Source of the DNA: Putridiphycobacter sp965230485
GTDB taxonomy: Bacteria; Bacteroidota; Bacteroidia; Flavobacteriales_D; Crocinitomicaceae
Length of the DNA: 64,000 bases
Direction: 5' to 3'
Assembly: GCA_965230485.1 (NCBI GenBank)
Contig: CBDDLA010000001.1
Coordinates: forward strand, 3,348,001-3,412,000
Numbering within the stretch: position 1 is the first letter of the stretch; every line of letters starts with the position of its first letter. Under the pieces are notes generated by a model. It ran no database searches. It saw only the letters and a program-made list of their open reading frames with translations, and was not told where the DNA came from. Both the position numbers and the translations under genes were made by a program. This document shows positions 25,468 to 34,209 of the stretch, in pieces.

Positions 25468-25949
25468 AAGGTAAAATAAATATAAAATTGGTATTTATTT
25501 TGATCATTTTCATAAGTGGCTTTAAAGCAAGCGCTCAGTCCAACTATTTTTCATTTGAATTGGCTGGAAGCGGCGGATTTGGATCAATCAATTTCGAAAA
25601 TAATATCCTTGACAAAGAAAATTTACATTTACAAATGCGCTATGGTTTTAGTTTTACACCAATCGATAAGAACAATGGAGTCAATCTGGTTTTTCCCGTT
25701 ATGCTTCATGCTTTAGTAGGAAAAGACAATCACAAACTTGATTTAGCAATTGGACAAGCTCTGTCGGTAACTACAAAATTAAAACTTTTTCTGTCTGCCC
25801 CATTAGCTATTGGATACCGTTACCAGCCTGTTAACAAAAAATATTATATCCGTTTTTCGTATACACCATTGGTGTCTTACCTGATAGATCTGCAATGGCA
25901 ACATTGGGGAGGTGTTACTTTTGGTTATCAATTTAAAGGAAAGAGATGA
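25464..25949 (+). CDS. Secreted hypothetical protein, barrel-like
   Basis: 161 residues with a signal peptide (KLVFILIIFISGFKASAQ) and amphipathic strands with aromatic positions (HLQMRYGFSFTPI, LAIGYRYQPVN, VTFGYQFKG at the end), typical of small Bacteroidota outer-membrane proteins. It overlaps the acetyltransferase stop and the next lipoprotein start by 4 bases each, so the three are translationally coupled. No recognised family. Confidence 0.55.
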   Translation: MKGKINIKLVFILIIFISGFKASAQSNYFSFELAGSGGFGSINFENNILDKENLHLQMRYGFSFTPIDKNNGVNLVFPVMLHALVGKDNHKLDLAIGQALSVTTKLKLFLSAPLAIGYRYQPVNKKYYIRFSYTPLVSYLIDLQWQHWGGVTFGYQFKGKR

Positions 25950-26710
25950 AAGTCATTTTAAGTCTTATTTTATTAATCATATTTTGCGGATGCAACAAAG
26001 AAAAATTCTTTGATGGCCCTGATTCATATTCAGATAATTTTTCAGCTTATACTGAAATTGAAGATTTGGTAGATGGAGATAATAAGAGGTGGTCATTTTT
26101 TCAAAAAACAAGGGAAGAGAATCAATTGAGTATCGATACTGCTATTTTCCACTCTAATGGAAAGAGCTTCAAGTCAAGTGCAGTTGCATCAAGTGCAGAG
26201 CAAGGTGCTTCAAAAGCGAGCATTAATAAACAATTTATGGCATTTTGGGAAGGGGAGACGGTTGTCATTGAAATGTGGTACTTTATTGAGGGAACGCAAG
26301 ATGCTGAATGGCTTTTTTTGTTCGATATAGAAGAAAAAACATCCATTGGTGCTGGCCCTGGTATGCGTTTAGCATTGGTTAATAACCAATTATTGGTTGA
26401 ACACAAATATCCCAATCCTAATATTCTACAAAAAGAGGAGCTAGAAAAGCCTTTTCCAAGAAATGAATGGGTCAAAATTCGGTTTGAGACAAAACTTTCT
26501 CAAAAAGAAGAGGGATATGTAAAAGTTTGGCAAAATGATGTTCTAATTATTGAGCAGTACGCTTGGCAAACTTTACCAAAGGATTTATTGTATGCCGTTC
26601 AAGGGACAAAGGGGATGTATAGTCAAATTGAATTTGGTGTCACAGCTAATACGCCAGACAATCCAATGACTGTTTACGTGGACGATATTCAAGTGTCAGT
26701 AATAAATTAA
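25946..26710 (+). CDS. Lipoprotein with jelly-roll (polysaccharide-lyase-like) fold
   Basis: 254 residues. The lipobox is IIFCGC at about 12-17. The domain (about 30-250) shows a concanavalin-like beta-sandwich pattern: YSDNFSAY, AIFHSNGKSFKS, VVIEMWYFIEG, ALVNNQLLVEHK, RNEWVKIRFETKL, VKVWQNDVLI and MTVYVDDIQV. This resembles heparin-lyase or LamG-type polysaccharide-binding proteins, but I see no catalytic motif, so binding or structural roles are equally possible. Coupled (ATGA) to the preceding barrel-like gene. Confidence 0.5.
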   Translation: MKVILSLILLIIFCGCNKEKFFDGPDSYSDNFSAYTEIEDLVDGDNKRWSFFQKTREENQLSIDTAIFHSNGKSFKSSAVASSAEQGASKASINKQFMAFWEGETVVIEMWYFIEGTQDAEWLFLFDIEEKTSIGAGPGMRLALVNNQLLVEHKYPNPNILQKEELEKPFPRNEWVKIRFETKLSQKEEGYVKVWQNDVLIIEQYAWQTLPKDLLYAVQGTKGMYSQIEFGVTANTPDNPMTVYVDDIQVSVIN

Positions 26711-26713
26711 CGT

Positions 26714-26860
26714 GTGATAAAGAAGCGTGACCTACCAACGAAACAGTGCCAAGTTTGTAATAGACCGTTTACATGGCGAAAAAAATGGGCAAAAAATTGG
26801 AATGACGTTAAATATTGCAGTAAAAGATGCAAAAAACAAAAAAATAAAAAGAGTGAGTAA
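26714..26860 (+). CDS. DUF2256 zinc-ribbon-like small protein
   Basis: A 48-codon gene with GTG start at 26714, 3 bases after the previous stop, ending TAA at 26858-26860. The protein reads RDLPTKQCQVCNRPFTWRKK then WNDVKYCSKRCKKQKNKK. Four cysteines (C12, C15, C35, C39) in a CxxC...CxxxC arrangement suggest zinc binding. This is a textbook DUF2256 sequence, a family often encoded beside cryptochrome/photolyase-related genes, as here. It overlaps the photolyase gene by 8 bases in another frame. No function is established; assistance to the photolyase is inferred from linkage. Confidence 0.9.
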   Translation: MIKKRDLPTKQCQVCNRPFTWRKKWAKNWNDVKYCSKRCKKQKNKKSE

Positions 26861-28328
26861 AACAGTTAGTATTCTTTTCCCAAATCAATTAATTGCTGAA
26901 TTATCTTTTTTAGATAAAAATAATGAAGTCTTTCTAGTAGAAGAGTATTTATTTTTTAAGCAATATAAATTTCACAAGCAAAAAATCGCCTTTCACAGAG
27001 CCTCCATGAAGTTTTATCAAAATTATCTGGAAGAAAAAGGTTTTAATATAAGCTATATTGAGTCTAAGGATTCACGCTCCGATATTAGAAAATTAATTGA
27101 TTGTCTCATTGATGAAGGGGTAATACTCATCAATATTTTAGACCCTGTTGATAATTGGTTAGAAGCACGTATTCATGAATTTGCTTCAAAACTCGACATT
27201 CAAGTACATGATAACCCCTTGTATTTAAATAATAAAGAGGAACTTTCTCATTTTTTTAAGCCTGATAAAAAGTCATTTTTTCAAACAACGTTTTATAAGC
27301 AACAACGTAAGAGACTCAATATTTTAATGGACGAAAATGGCAAACCTGAAGGAGGAAAATGGACATATGATATCGAAAACCGAAAAAAATACCCTAAGTA
27401 TAAAACACCACCAAGTATCCATTTCCCTTCTAGTTCTGACTACTGGGAAGAAGCCATAGAATATGTAAAGATGCACTTTATGGAAAATCCAGGGAGTATT
27501 TCTAAAGCACCAATTTACCCGATCAATTATAAGGATTCGAAAAGCTGGTTAACTCAATTTTTAGAATACCGTTTTTATCATTTCGGTCACTACGAAGATG
27601 CCATTGTCAAGCACCAACCATTTTTACACCATAGTATTTTATCACCTTTGCTTAATGTCGGACTATTATTACCAAGTTATGTTTTAGAGAAAAGCCTTTC
27701 TTTTGCTAAGAAGGAAGGGATTCCGATTAATTCAACTGAAGGATTTGTCAGACAGATAGTGGGATGGAGGGAATTTATCAGAGGTATGTATGAGTGTAAA
27801 GGAACCTATTCGAGAACGAAAAACTTTTGGGGTTTTGAGCGTAAAATACCTATAAGTTTTTATAGAGGGACAACTGGCATAGAACCCGTTGACGAAACCA
27901 TTAAGCAAATACTAAAAACGGGTTACTGTCATCATATTGAGCGACTCATGATTTTGGGGAATTTCATGTTGTTATGCGAGTTTGATCCGGACGAGGTATA
28001 CCGCTGGTTTATGGAACTTTTTATAGATGCTTACGACTGGGTAATGGTTCCAAACGTCTATGGAATGAGTCAATTTGCAGATGGAGGTACGTTTGCAACC
28101 AAACCGTATATTGGCGGGGCTAACTATATCAAAAAAATGAGTAATTATCCTAAAGGAGATTGGGAAGACATATGGGATGGACTATTTTGGCGATTTATGC
28201 ATGAACATCAGTCATTCTTTGCCTCCAACCCGCGTATTGGAATGCTGTTGAATACACTTAATAAAATGTCAGACGAAAATCGGAACACTCATCTTAAGAA
28301 TGCTGAACTTTTTTTGAAATCACTATAG
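26853..28328 (+). CDS. Cryptochrome/photolyase-related protein (FeS bacterial type)
   Basis: 491 residues from the GTG at 26853 (VSKTVSILFPNQL). The longer frame from 26727 is rejected because its first 42 codons overlap DUF2256 in a different frame. The sequence fits the deoxyribodipyrimidine-photolyase-related family (PF04244): an N-terminal Rossmann-like domain, then FRQIVGWREFIRGMYE-like FVRQIVGWREFI and a C-terminal region with NVYGMSQFADGG and KPYIGGANYIKKMS. Cysteines that could hold the [4Fe-4S] cluster include YECKGTY, YCHH and LLCEFD. FAD-dependent repair or light sensing is expected. Translation is likely coupled to DUF2256. Confidence 0.88.
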   Translation: MSKTVSILFPNQLIAELSFLDKNNEVFLVEEYLFFKQYKFHKQKIAFHRASMKFYQNYLEEKGFNISYIESKDSRSDIRKLIDCLIDEGVILINILDPVDNWLEARIHEFASKLDIQVHDNPLYLNNKEELSHFFKPDKKSFFQTTFYKQQRKRLNILMDENGKPEGGKWTYDIENRKKYPKYKTPPSIHFPSSSDYWEEAIEYVKMHFMENPGSISKAPIYPINYKDSKSWLTQFLEYRFYHFGHYEDAIVKHQPFLHHSILSPLLNVGLLLPSYVLEKSLSFAKKEGIPINSTEGFVRQIVGWREFIRGMYECKGTYSRTKNFWGFERKIPISFYRGTTGIEPVDETIKQILKTGYCHHIERLMILGNFMLLCEFDPDEVYRWFMELFIDAYDWVMVPNVYGMSQFADGGTFATKPYIGGANYIKKMSNYPKGDWEDIWDGLFWRFMHEHQSFFASNPRIGMLLNTLNKMSDENRNTHLKNAELFLKSL

Positions 28329-28449
28329 TTAGTTTCTAGTAAATCGTTAAAAAATGTCATCTTCTTAAAACGTTATCATTACCTTTTGAAAACTTAGGTT
28401 AATTTTATCGTCAGTGGCTGCACTCGTGGCATTGCCTTTGGATAGTTTC

Positions 28450-29676
28450 ATGAATATGAATAAGTATAGCATTTTGTTTTTAATATCAATTTTGCTCTCT
28501 GGATCTATAGCTAGTTCGCAGTTATTAGATCTAGGCGATTGTAAACCAAATGGAATTTCAAATAAGGCGATTCAAAAATTAAAGAAAACTTTTAAAGAGG
28601 CTAGAATAATAATTCTAAGCGAGCAAGTACATGGTGTTGGGACAGATTATGTAAGCTTTGCATTAATGACTAAATTTCTTCATGAAGAAATGGGGTTTAA
28701 CGTCATTCTGCAGGAATTTTGTTTCGATTATTTTGGACGAATCAATTCAAACTTAGCCCATTCTTCAGCACAAGCTTATAGTAAAGGCATGTATTGGCCT
28801 CAGGCTAAAGCCGTTGAAAATGATCTTTTGTTTAATTACATTGACGCGCAAAATGAATCTGACAATCCAATTTATATGGAGGGGTTTGATCCAAGACTCT
28901 TCCAAAGAGAAACCGTTTACAGGCATTACGATTCAATACTAAGAAATCCAAAATTCAATTTGATCAATACACGCGTTGTTGACGAGTATTTAACATCATT
29001 GGATAATATTTTAAAAAAGGAGTATAATGATTCTTCAACTACGGCTAGTCAAAAAAGAATATTTTATGAGCAAACAGATTTAATTATTGAACGAATGGTT
29101 CAACATAACTATGATCAACGATCGATTCAAAAAATGAAAAATTTAAAATCATTTGCTGAGAATGCCTGGAATCCTAGAAATTACAGTATTAATAATCCGG
29201 ATCGTTTTTTTGTCAGAGAGCGTCAAATGGCAGAAAATATCATTTGGTTTGCTGAAACCATGTATCCTGATGAAAAAATAATTGTTAGAATGCATAACGG
29301 ACATGCCGCAAAAGATATCTTAAAATTTGACCAAAGTCCAGAAAGAGAGTATTTGAATGCAGGCACTATTTTACATCAACAGTATGGTTCAGAATGCCTT
29401 CATATAGGGTCTACTTATTATTCAGGCACATATTGTGACTGGGATTATGAACCTAAAGATATTCCAATTCCTCATTCAAGAAGTCTTGAAGCGAAACTTC
29501 ATAACCAAGGATATGACTATGCATTTGTAAATCTAAAACAGAAAAGTAGAAAATTTTTTATGTTTTATAGTGAGTTTAATTCCTGGAAAAACAGCAATGA
29601 AATAAAGGGCAATTTTGGGGTACTATATGACGGCATCATATTTATTAATCAAGTCACACTTCCAACAGAAAAATAA
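28450..29676 (+). CDS. Erythromycin-esterase-like secreted protein
   Basis: 408 residues from the ATG at 28450 (or 28456), giving a signal peptide (MNKYSILFLISILLSGSIASSQ, shortened here to the first 20: MNKYSILFLISILLSGSIAS). An earlier GTG at 28414 is not needed. The body matches the erythromycin-esterase/EreA-like family: ILSEQVHGVG (family GEatHG), GFNVILQEF, and RMHNGHAAK (family HNGH). The family contains macrolide esterases, but many members have unknown substrates, so resistance should not be assumed. The gene directly abuts an S41 peptidase gene. Confidence 0.78.
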   Translation: MNMNKYSILFLISILLSGSIASSQLLDLGDCKPNGISNKAIQKLKKTFKEARIIILSEQVHGVGTDYVSFALMTKFLHEEMGFNVILQEFCFDYFGRINSNLAHSSAQAYSKGMYWPQAKAVENDLLFNYIDAQNESDNPIYMEGFDPRLFQRETVYRHYDSILRNPKFNLINTRVVDEYLTSLDNILKKEYNDSSTTASQKRIFYEQTDLIIERMVQHNYDQRSIQKMKNLKSFAENAWNPRNYSINNPDRFFVRERQMAENIIWFAETMYPDEKIIVRMHNGHAAKDILKFDQSPEREYLNAGTILHQQYGSECLHIGSTYYSGTYCDWDYEPKDIPIPHSRSLEAKLHNQGYDYAFVNLKQKSRKFFMFYSEFNSWKNSNEIKGNFGVLYDGIIFINQVTLPTEK

Positions 29677-31224
29677 ATGAAGCAAACTCAAATTATTATT
29701 TTCTTTTTATTAACCATTTTAATTGGTTGTTCGATTAAAGAAGAAAAAAAAATAAAGAATGAATGTATTTCAAAAGCGAATGTAAGCAACGTTTTAGACG
29801 AATGTAAAAAAAGTGAATTACCACTCAAAGAAATATCATTTAGTCAACCAATCAATCCCGAATATCTTCAAAACGATTTAGCCATATTACGTTATGTACT
29901 TGAAGAAGCCAATACTAGTTTGTACAGGTACGAGAGTAAATTGAGTGTAGACAGCTTGTTTGATGCTAAAATTTGTGAATTAAAGGAACCAACAACCTAT
30001 TTAGATTTCGTCAGAGATGTCTCCGAAATATTCACATTTATAGCATGTGGTCATAGTGGTTGGTCTCATGCACCAAACTACAAACAATATAGAAATGATT
30101 CAACGACTTTTTTCCCACTAAAGATTTATGCTTTCGAAAATCAATATTACATTCGTGAAAATGGGTCTTTAAATACTGAAATAAAGGAAGGAGATGAGAT
30201 CTTAACTATTAATGGTACCGCTCCGGCAGATATAAATGTTAAACTTAGCCATCATATGGTAAAAGATGGAAAAAGTGCGCAAGATGGAAGGTCTGGAATA
30301 AGTCAATACTTTAAAATGGCATACTCCAATTTTATTGGTAACCCCGATCAATTTAATTTGGTTTGTAAACGTTCGGATTCAAAAGAAATCTATGAAGCAA
30401 CTATAGATGCCCTTAAACTTAATATGATTGATTCAATCATAAATACTAGATATCCTTCTAGTAAAACAGCCAGCCTTCCGCTTAAGATGGAAATACATTC
30501 TGATTTAGGAGTTGGTATTTATAGTATTAAATCATTTAGGAATGAATATATAGAGGCATTAGGACAAAATTTTTTAACAGTTACTGATTCTGTATTTGAA
30601 GCATTAAAATCAAATAACATTAACCATTTAATTATCGACTTACGCAATAATGGGGGAGGATGGACTGCTAATGGTCGGTATCTCTATTCCTACTTAGCTA
30701 ATTATCCTTCTAAGTACATTAATAGTGTAGAGTTTAATAAAATTGATTCTTTTTCCTTCGAGCCAATTATTTTAAGAGGGAATGGAATTGAAGATACCAT
30801 GACATTTAAATTAAACGATAACCACCTATATGAGTGGACTAATTATCATGTTTTAGATGTAGAACCTAAAAATGAAAACAGATTTAAAGGGCAAGTTTAT
30901 GTTTTAATTAACGATTACAGCCATTCATGCTCAGTTATGTTTTCTAGTATGATGAAATCTCATACAAATGCTATTTTTATTGGAGAAGAAACCGGCGGAG
31001 CGCAATGTGGGAGTAATGGAATGGTGATGGGGATTCAGTTGCCATATAGTGGCATTAATATAGGCTTGAGTACTGCAAAATATACTTTGAATGTTGAAAA
31101 TAGGAACGATTCAAGAGGTATTATTCCAGATCATATTATCAAAACAACCTGGAAAGATTTTGATTCAGGTAAAGATTCACAGATGGAATTTGCACTAGAC
31201 ATAATAAAATCACATAAAAATTAA
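29677..31224 (+). CDS. S41-family C-terminal-processing-like peptidase, lipoprotein
   Basis: 515 residues. The lipobox is ILIGC near residue 18. A PDZ-like segment (about 165-190, IKEGDEILTINGTAP) is followed by the S41 protease core: LIIDLRNNGGGW, then YVLINDYSHSCSVMFSS containing the putative nucleophile serine, and EETGGAQCGSNG. The motif around the serine differs from the usual TxSA.E, so activity is probable, not certain. The ATG directly follows the erythromycin-esterase-like stop with no gap. Confidence 0.8.
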   Translation: MKQTQIIIFFLLTILIGCSIKEEKKIKNECISKANVSNVLDECKKSELPLKEISFSQPINPEYLQNDLAILRYVLEEANTSLYRYESKLSVDSLFDAKICELKEPTTYLDFVRDVSEIFTFIACGHSGWSHAPNYKQYRNDSTTFFPLKIYAFENQYYIRENGSLNTEIKEGDEILTINGTAPADINVKLSHHMVKDGKSAQDGRSGISQYFKMAYSNFIGNPDQFNLVCKRSDSKEIYEATIDALKLNMIDSIINTRYPSSKTASLPLKMEIHSDLGVGIYSIKSFRNEYIEALGQNFLTVTDSVFEALKSNNINHLIIDLRNNGGGWTANGRYLYSYLANYPSKYINSVEFNKIDSFSFEPIILRGNGIEDTMTFKLNDNHLYEWTNYHVLDVEPKNENRFKGQVYVLINDYSHSCSVMFSSMMKSHTNAIFIGEETGGAQCGSNGMVMGIQLPYSGINIGLSTAKYTLNVENRNDSRGIIPDHIIKTTWKDFDSGKDSQMEFALDIIKSHKN

Positions 31225-31227
31225 AAT

Positions 31228-31779
31228 ATGGCATTAGTAGAATCAAACATGATGGATTTAGGAACAACAGCTCCTGATTTTAAACTTTTAGATACCGTTT
31301 CAGATAAAGAAATGACTTTAAGTGAGTTGAGATCAGATATTGCTACTGTAATCGTTTTTATTTGCAACCATTGTCCTTTTGTTATTCATTTAAATGAGCA
31401 GTTGGTAAAAGTTGCAAATGACTATCAATCGAAAGGCATACAATTTATAGCTATTAGTAGTAACAACATAGAAACTCATCCTCAAGATGGTCCGGAATGG
31501 ATGACAAAAACTGCTAAAAAAGAAGGTTATCCTTTTCCATACTTGTATGATGAAACACAAACAGTAGCCAAGGCATATCAAGCGGAATGCACACCAGATT
31601 TTTTTGTGTTTGACAATCAACTAAGATGCGTTTATCGAGGACGATTTGATGATACTCGACCAAATATGGGGCAGCCGAGTGGTCGTGATTTAACACTGGC
31701 ATTGGATTCAATTTTAAGTGGTCAAAAGGTTAACGTCGAACAATATCCGAGTATGGGGTGTAGCATTAAGTGGAAGTAG
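31228..31779 (+). CDS. Thioredoxin-fold protein of the AhpC/TSA-like family
   Basis: 183 residues, cytoplasmic (no signal). LGTTAPDFKLLDT begins the peroxiredoxin/TlpA-like fold, and C46 and C49 in FICNHCPF form a CxxC redox pair, followed by the cis-proline region CTPDFFVFD. This matches the redoxin-domain proteins usually annotated as thioredoxin-family proteins. It starts 4 bases after the S41 peptidase stop. Substrate unknown. Confidence 0.85.
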   Translation: MALVESNMMDLGTTAPDFKLLDTVSDKEMTLSELRSDIATVIVFICNHCPFVIHLNEQLVKVANDYQSKGIQFIAISSNNIETHPQDGPEWMTKTAKKEGYPFPYLYDETQTVAKAYQAECTPDFFVFDNQLRCVYRGRFDDTRPNMGQPSGRDLTLALDSILSGQKVNVEQYPSMGCSIKWK

Positions 31780-31877
31780 AAAAATAGACATATTACTTGA
31801 TTATGTCCAATTTACAAGTTCAATATTACTGCGATTTTTTAATGCAGAGTTTAATTTTCATATTGTAATTTTAGCAC

Positions 31878-32657
31878 ATGATGATGAAAAAAAGTATTAT
31901 TTGGATAGTTTGTTTGGGTTTGATGAGTTGCGATTCTACAGAATCATCAAATAATGATAACCTGAAAAGAGATACAGCAACCATTGAAGCTATGAAGGTA
32001 AATAATGAGCAGACATTTCCTTTAAAGAAAGAATTAGATGCCAAAAAAGCAAATTTTGAGTTGAAGGCCAGTGATGAAAAAAAGCAAAAATATGCTGAGG
32101 GTATTCAATCAGTTATTGACCATCAAATTGTAGAAAATGCACTTCAGGTTGGAGATAATGCACCTGATTTTAGTCTCACTAATGCGGATGGTAATATTGT
32201 CACTTTATATGAAACGCTTGAAAAAGGACCGGTTATTTTAATGTGGTATAGAGGAGGCTGGTGTCCATATTGCAACATTACGCTTCATTATATGCAGGAA
32301 AACTTGGTTAATTTTGAAAAATATGGTGCTAATTTATTAGCGTTGACGCCTGAATTGCCAGATAGCTCTTTATCGACCAAAGAAAAAAATGAATTGGCAT
32401 TTGAAGTACTATCAGATTTAAATAACGAAGTTGCCAAGGAATACAACGTTGTATTTAAATTGACAGAGGATGTAGCTGAATTATATGAAAAAGGCTTCGG
32501 ACTTAGCCAATATAATGGAAATGCAGATAATGAGTTACCATTGGCTGCTACATACTTAATTGGTAAAGATAAGGTCATAAAATATGCCTTTTTAGATTCT
32601 GATTACCGTAATAGGGCAGAGCCATCTGAAATATTAAAAGCTTTAGCGAATCTTTAG
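31878..32657 (+). CDS. AhpC/TSA-family (peroxiredoxin-like) lipoprotein
   Basis: 259 residues. The lipobox is CLGLMSC (C18). After a charged linker, the domain from about residue 88 (LQVGDNAPDFSLTNADG) has a CxxC at C129/C132 in GGWCPYCN, and the peroxiredoxin-like order of strands continues to the end. The RGGWCPYC motif fits the peroxiredoxin-like group that reduces peroxides or disulfides. Start may be any of three consecutive ATGs. A 98-base gap separates it from the redoxin gene. Confidence 0.82.
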   Translation: MMMKKSIIWIVCLGLMSCDSTESSNNDNLKRDTATIEAMKVNNEQTFPLKKELDAKKANFELKASDEKKQKYAEGIQSVIDHQIVENALQVGDNAPDFSLTNADGNIVTLYETLEKGPVILMWYRGGWCPYCNITLHYMQENLVNFEKYGANLLALTPELPDSSLSTKEKNELAFEVLSDLNNEVAKEYNVVFKLTEDVAELYEKGFGLSQYNGNADNELPLAATYLIGKDKVIKYAFLDSDYRNRAEPSEILKALANL

Positions 32658-32712
32658 CATAAGTTTATTTGAAATTTTCAACCGTTAAGATTGTCGAATC
32701 TTCTTATATTTC

Positions 32713-34197
32713 ATGTCAATTATTAATGAGATGAAAAAGGAGCATTTAATTTGGCATATAGTGATGCCAACACTACTTGTTTTATTGTGCTTTGTTACGA
32801 AAGGTTTTTTTATATCATCTAATTCAATTGCTGGTGATGAGCCATTTAGCATATACATGGCTCAAATGGACGTCACTTCCATTATCGCAAACTTGGCTCA
32901 AGGAAATAACCCACCACTTTACGAGTTAATACTTCATTTTTGGATTCAGTTTTTCGGTATTTCGGCGGTTTCCGTGCGGTTCTTATCCTTAATTTTTAGT
33001 GCCCTTTCTGTTTTGTTAATATATCGATTGGGGTTTAAACATATAAACAAAAGAGTTGCAATTTATGCATCCATCATTTTTATTTTCTCAAATTATCATA
33101 CCTTGTTTGCGCATGAATCAAGAACTTATGCTTTATTAGGAATGCTTTCATTGGCATCAATGTATTATTTTTTGAATTTAGTTTCGAGTAATATTCTCTC
33201 AAAAAAAAACAGTCTAATAGCTTATGTCATAGCCAGCACATTATTGATTTATGCGCATTATTTTGGTTTTTTCATTCTTATTTCTCAGGCTATTTTTTTG
33301 GTGCTTAATCGTTCACTTCTGATTGAAAGATGGAAAAGTGTATGGTTGATTACTGCAGTTTTGATTTTGTTATACGCCCCTAACATTATTATTTTAATGA
33401 GAAGGCTAGTGGATTCTGCTGCAAATGGTACCTGGCTTCAACCTCCAGATGGGATAGAGGCAGTATATAGTATGCTTCGTGCTTTTTGTAATGCTCCTGT
33501 GGTAACAGTTTTTGTTATTAGTGTTCTGATTGCAGCCATGGTCAAGTATTTTATAACACGACAATCAGACTCTGTACCTCATCAGTCGGCACAATTGATC
33601 ATTATTTGGTTTACCTTTATTTTTTTCTTCATGTTCATAATATCTTTCAAAACCCCAATGTTTTTGGATAGGTACCTAATGCCCGCAGCTATAGTGTTTC
33701 CTCTATTGGTCGCAATGGCATGCGATTATTTGATCAGTAGAAAAGGCTATGGCTACATTATTCCAATTATCATCTGTATTTTGTTTATCGCGAGTGTAAA
33801 ACCAAACATCACTAATAAAAGAAATGTAAAGGAAACCGTTGAAAAAGTATCGGAATTAAAAGATGCTTCTACTATAGTCTACTTAAGTCCGGCGAGGTAT
33901 GATATTAATTTCATCTATTATTATAATCAACAATGTTTCAAAAATTATAATAAATTGGACGTTAAGGCTAATTTATATCAATGTCTAGTTGATGATAATA
34001 TATTCCCTATTGACAACCAAACTCAGATAAAAGAGGGTGAAATAACTCATTTTAATCAAGTTGTATTTCTTGATGCTGGAGCAGGTTCTGTTTTTCCTCA
34101 TAATGGCATTTTTAATCGATTAAGCCAAAGTATGAAATTACAGGAAGAATTTGAATTTTACGAAATTTTTAAAATTTATCGCTTTGTTCGAGAATAA
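32713..34197 (+). CDS. GT39/ArnT-like membrane glycosyltransferase
   Basis: 494 residues with about 10 membrane helices. The first periplasmic loop contains GDEPFSIYMAQ, the acidic DE of the PMT/ArnT family, followed by NNPPLYELILHFWIQFFG and HESRTYALLGML, all typical of PMT_2-type enzymes that use polyprenyl-phosphate sugars. The acceptor may be lipid A, protein or a glycan; it cannot be told. An ATG at 32731 would also work. It converges with the serine hydrolase gene at 34210. Confidence 0.8.
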   Translation: MSIINEMKKEHLIWHIVMPTLLVLLCFVTKGFFISSNSIAGDEPFSIYMAQMDVTSIIANLAQGNNPPLYELILHFWIQFFGISAVSVRFLSLIFSALSVLLIYRLGFKHINKRVAIYASIIFIFSNYHTLFAHESRTYALLGMLSLASMYYFLNLVSSNILSKKNSLIAYVIASTLLIYAHYFGFFILISQAIFLVLNRSLLIERWKSVWLITAVLILLYAPNIIILMRRLVDSAANGTWLQPPDGIEAVYSMLRAFCNAPVVTVFVISVLIAAMVKYFITRQSDSVPHQSAQLIIIWFTFIFFFMFIISFKTPMFLDRYLMPAAIVFPLLVAMACDYLISRKGYGYIIPIIICILFIASVKPNITNKRNVKETVEKVSELKDASTIVYLSPARYDINFIYYYNQQCFKNYNKLDVKANLYQCLVDDNIFPIDNQTQIKEGEITHFNQVVFLDAGAGSVFPHNGIFNRLSQSMKLQEEFEFYEIFKIYRFVRE

Positions 34198-34209
34198 AGA
34201 GCAGAGTTT

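Noticed and set aside
26727..26852. N-terminal extension of the photolyase-related frame
   Set aside because: Its codons overlap a clear DUF2256 gene in another frame, and the extension is basic and unlike photolyase sequence.
31718..31954. 78-codon ORF between the redoxin and peroxiredoxin genes
   Set aside because: Overlaps both genes in another frame and has no conserved features.
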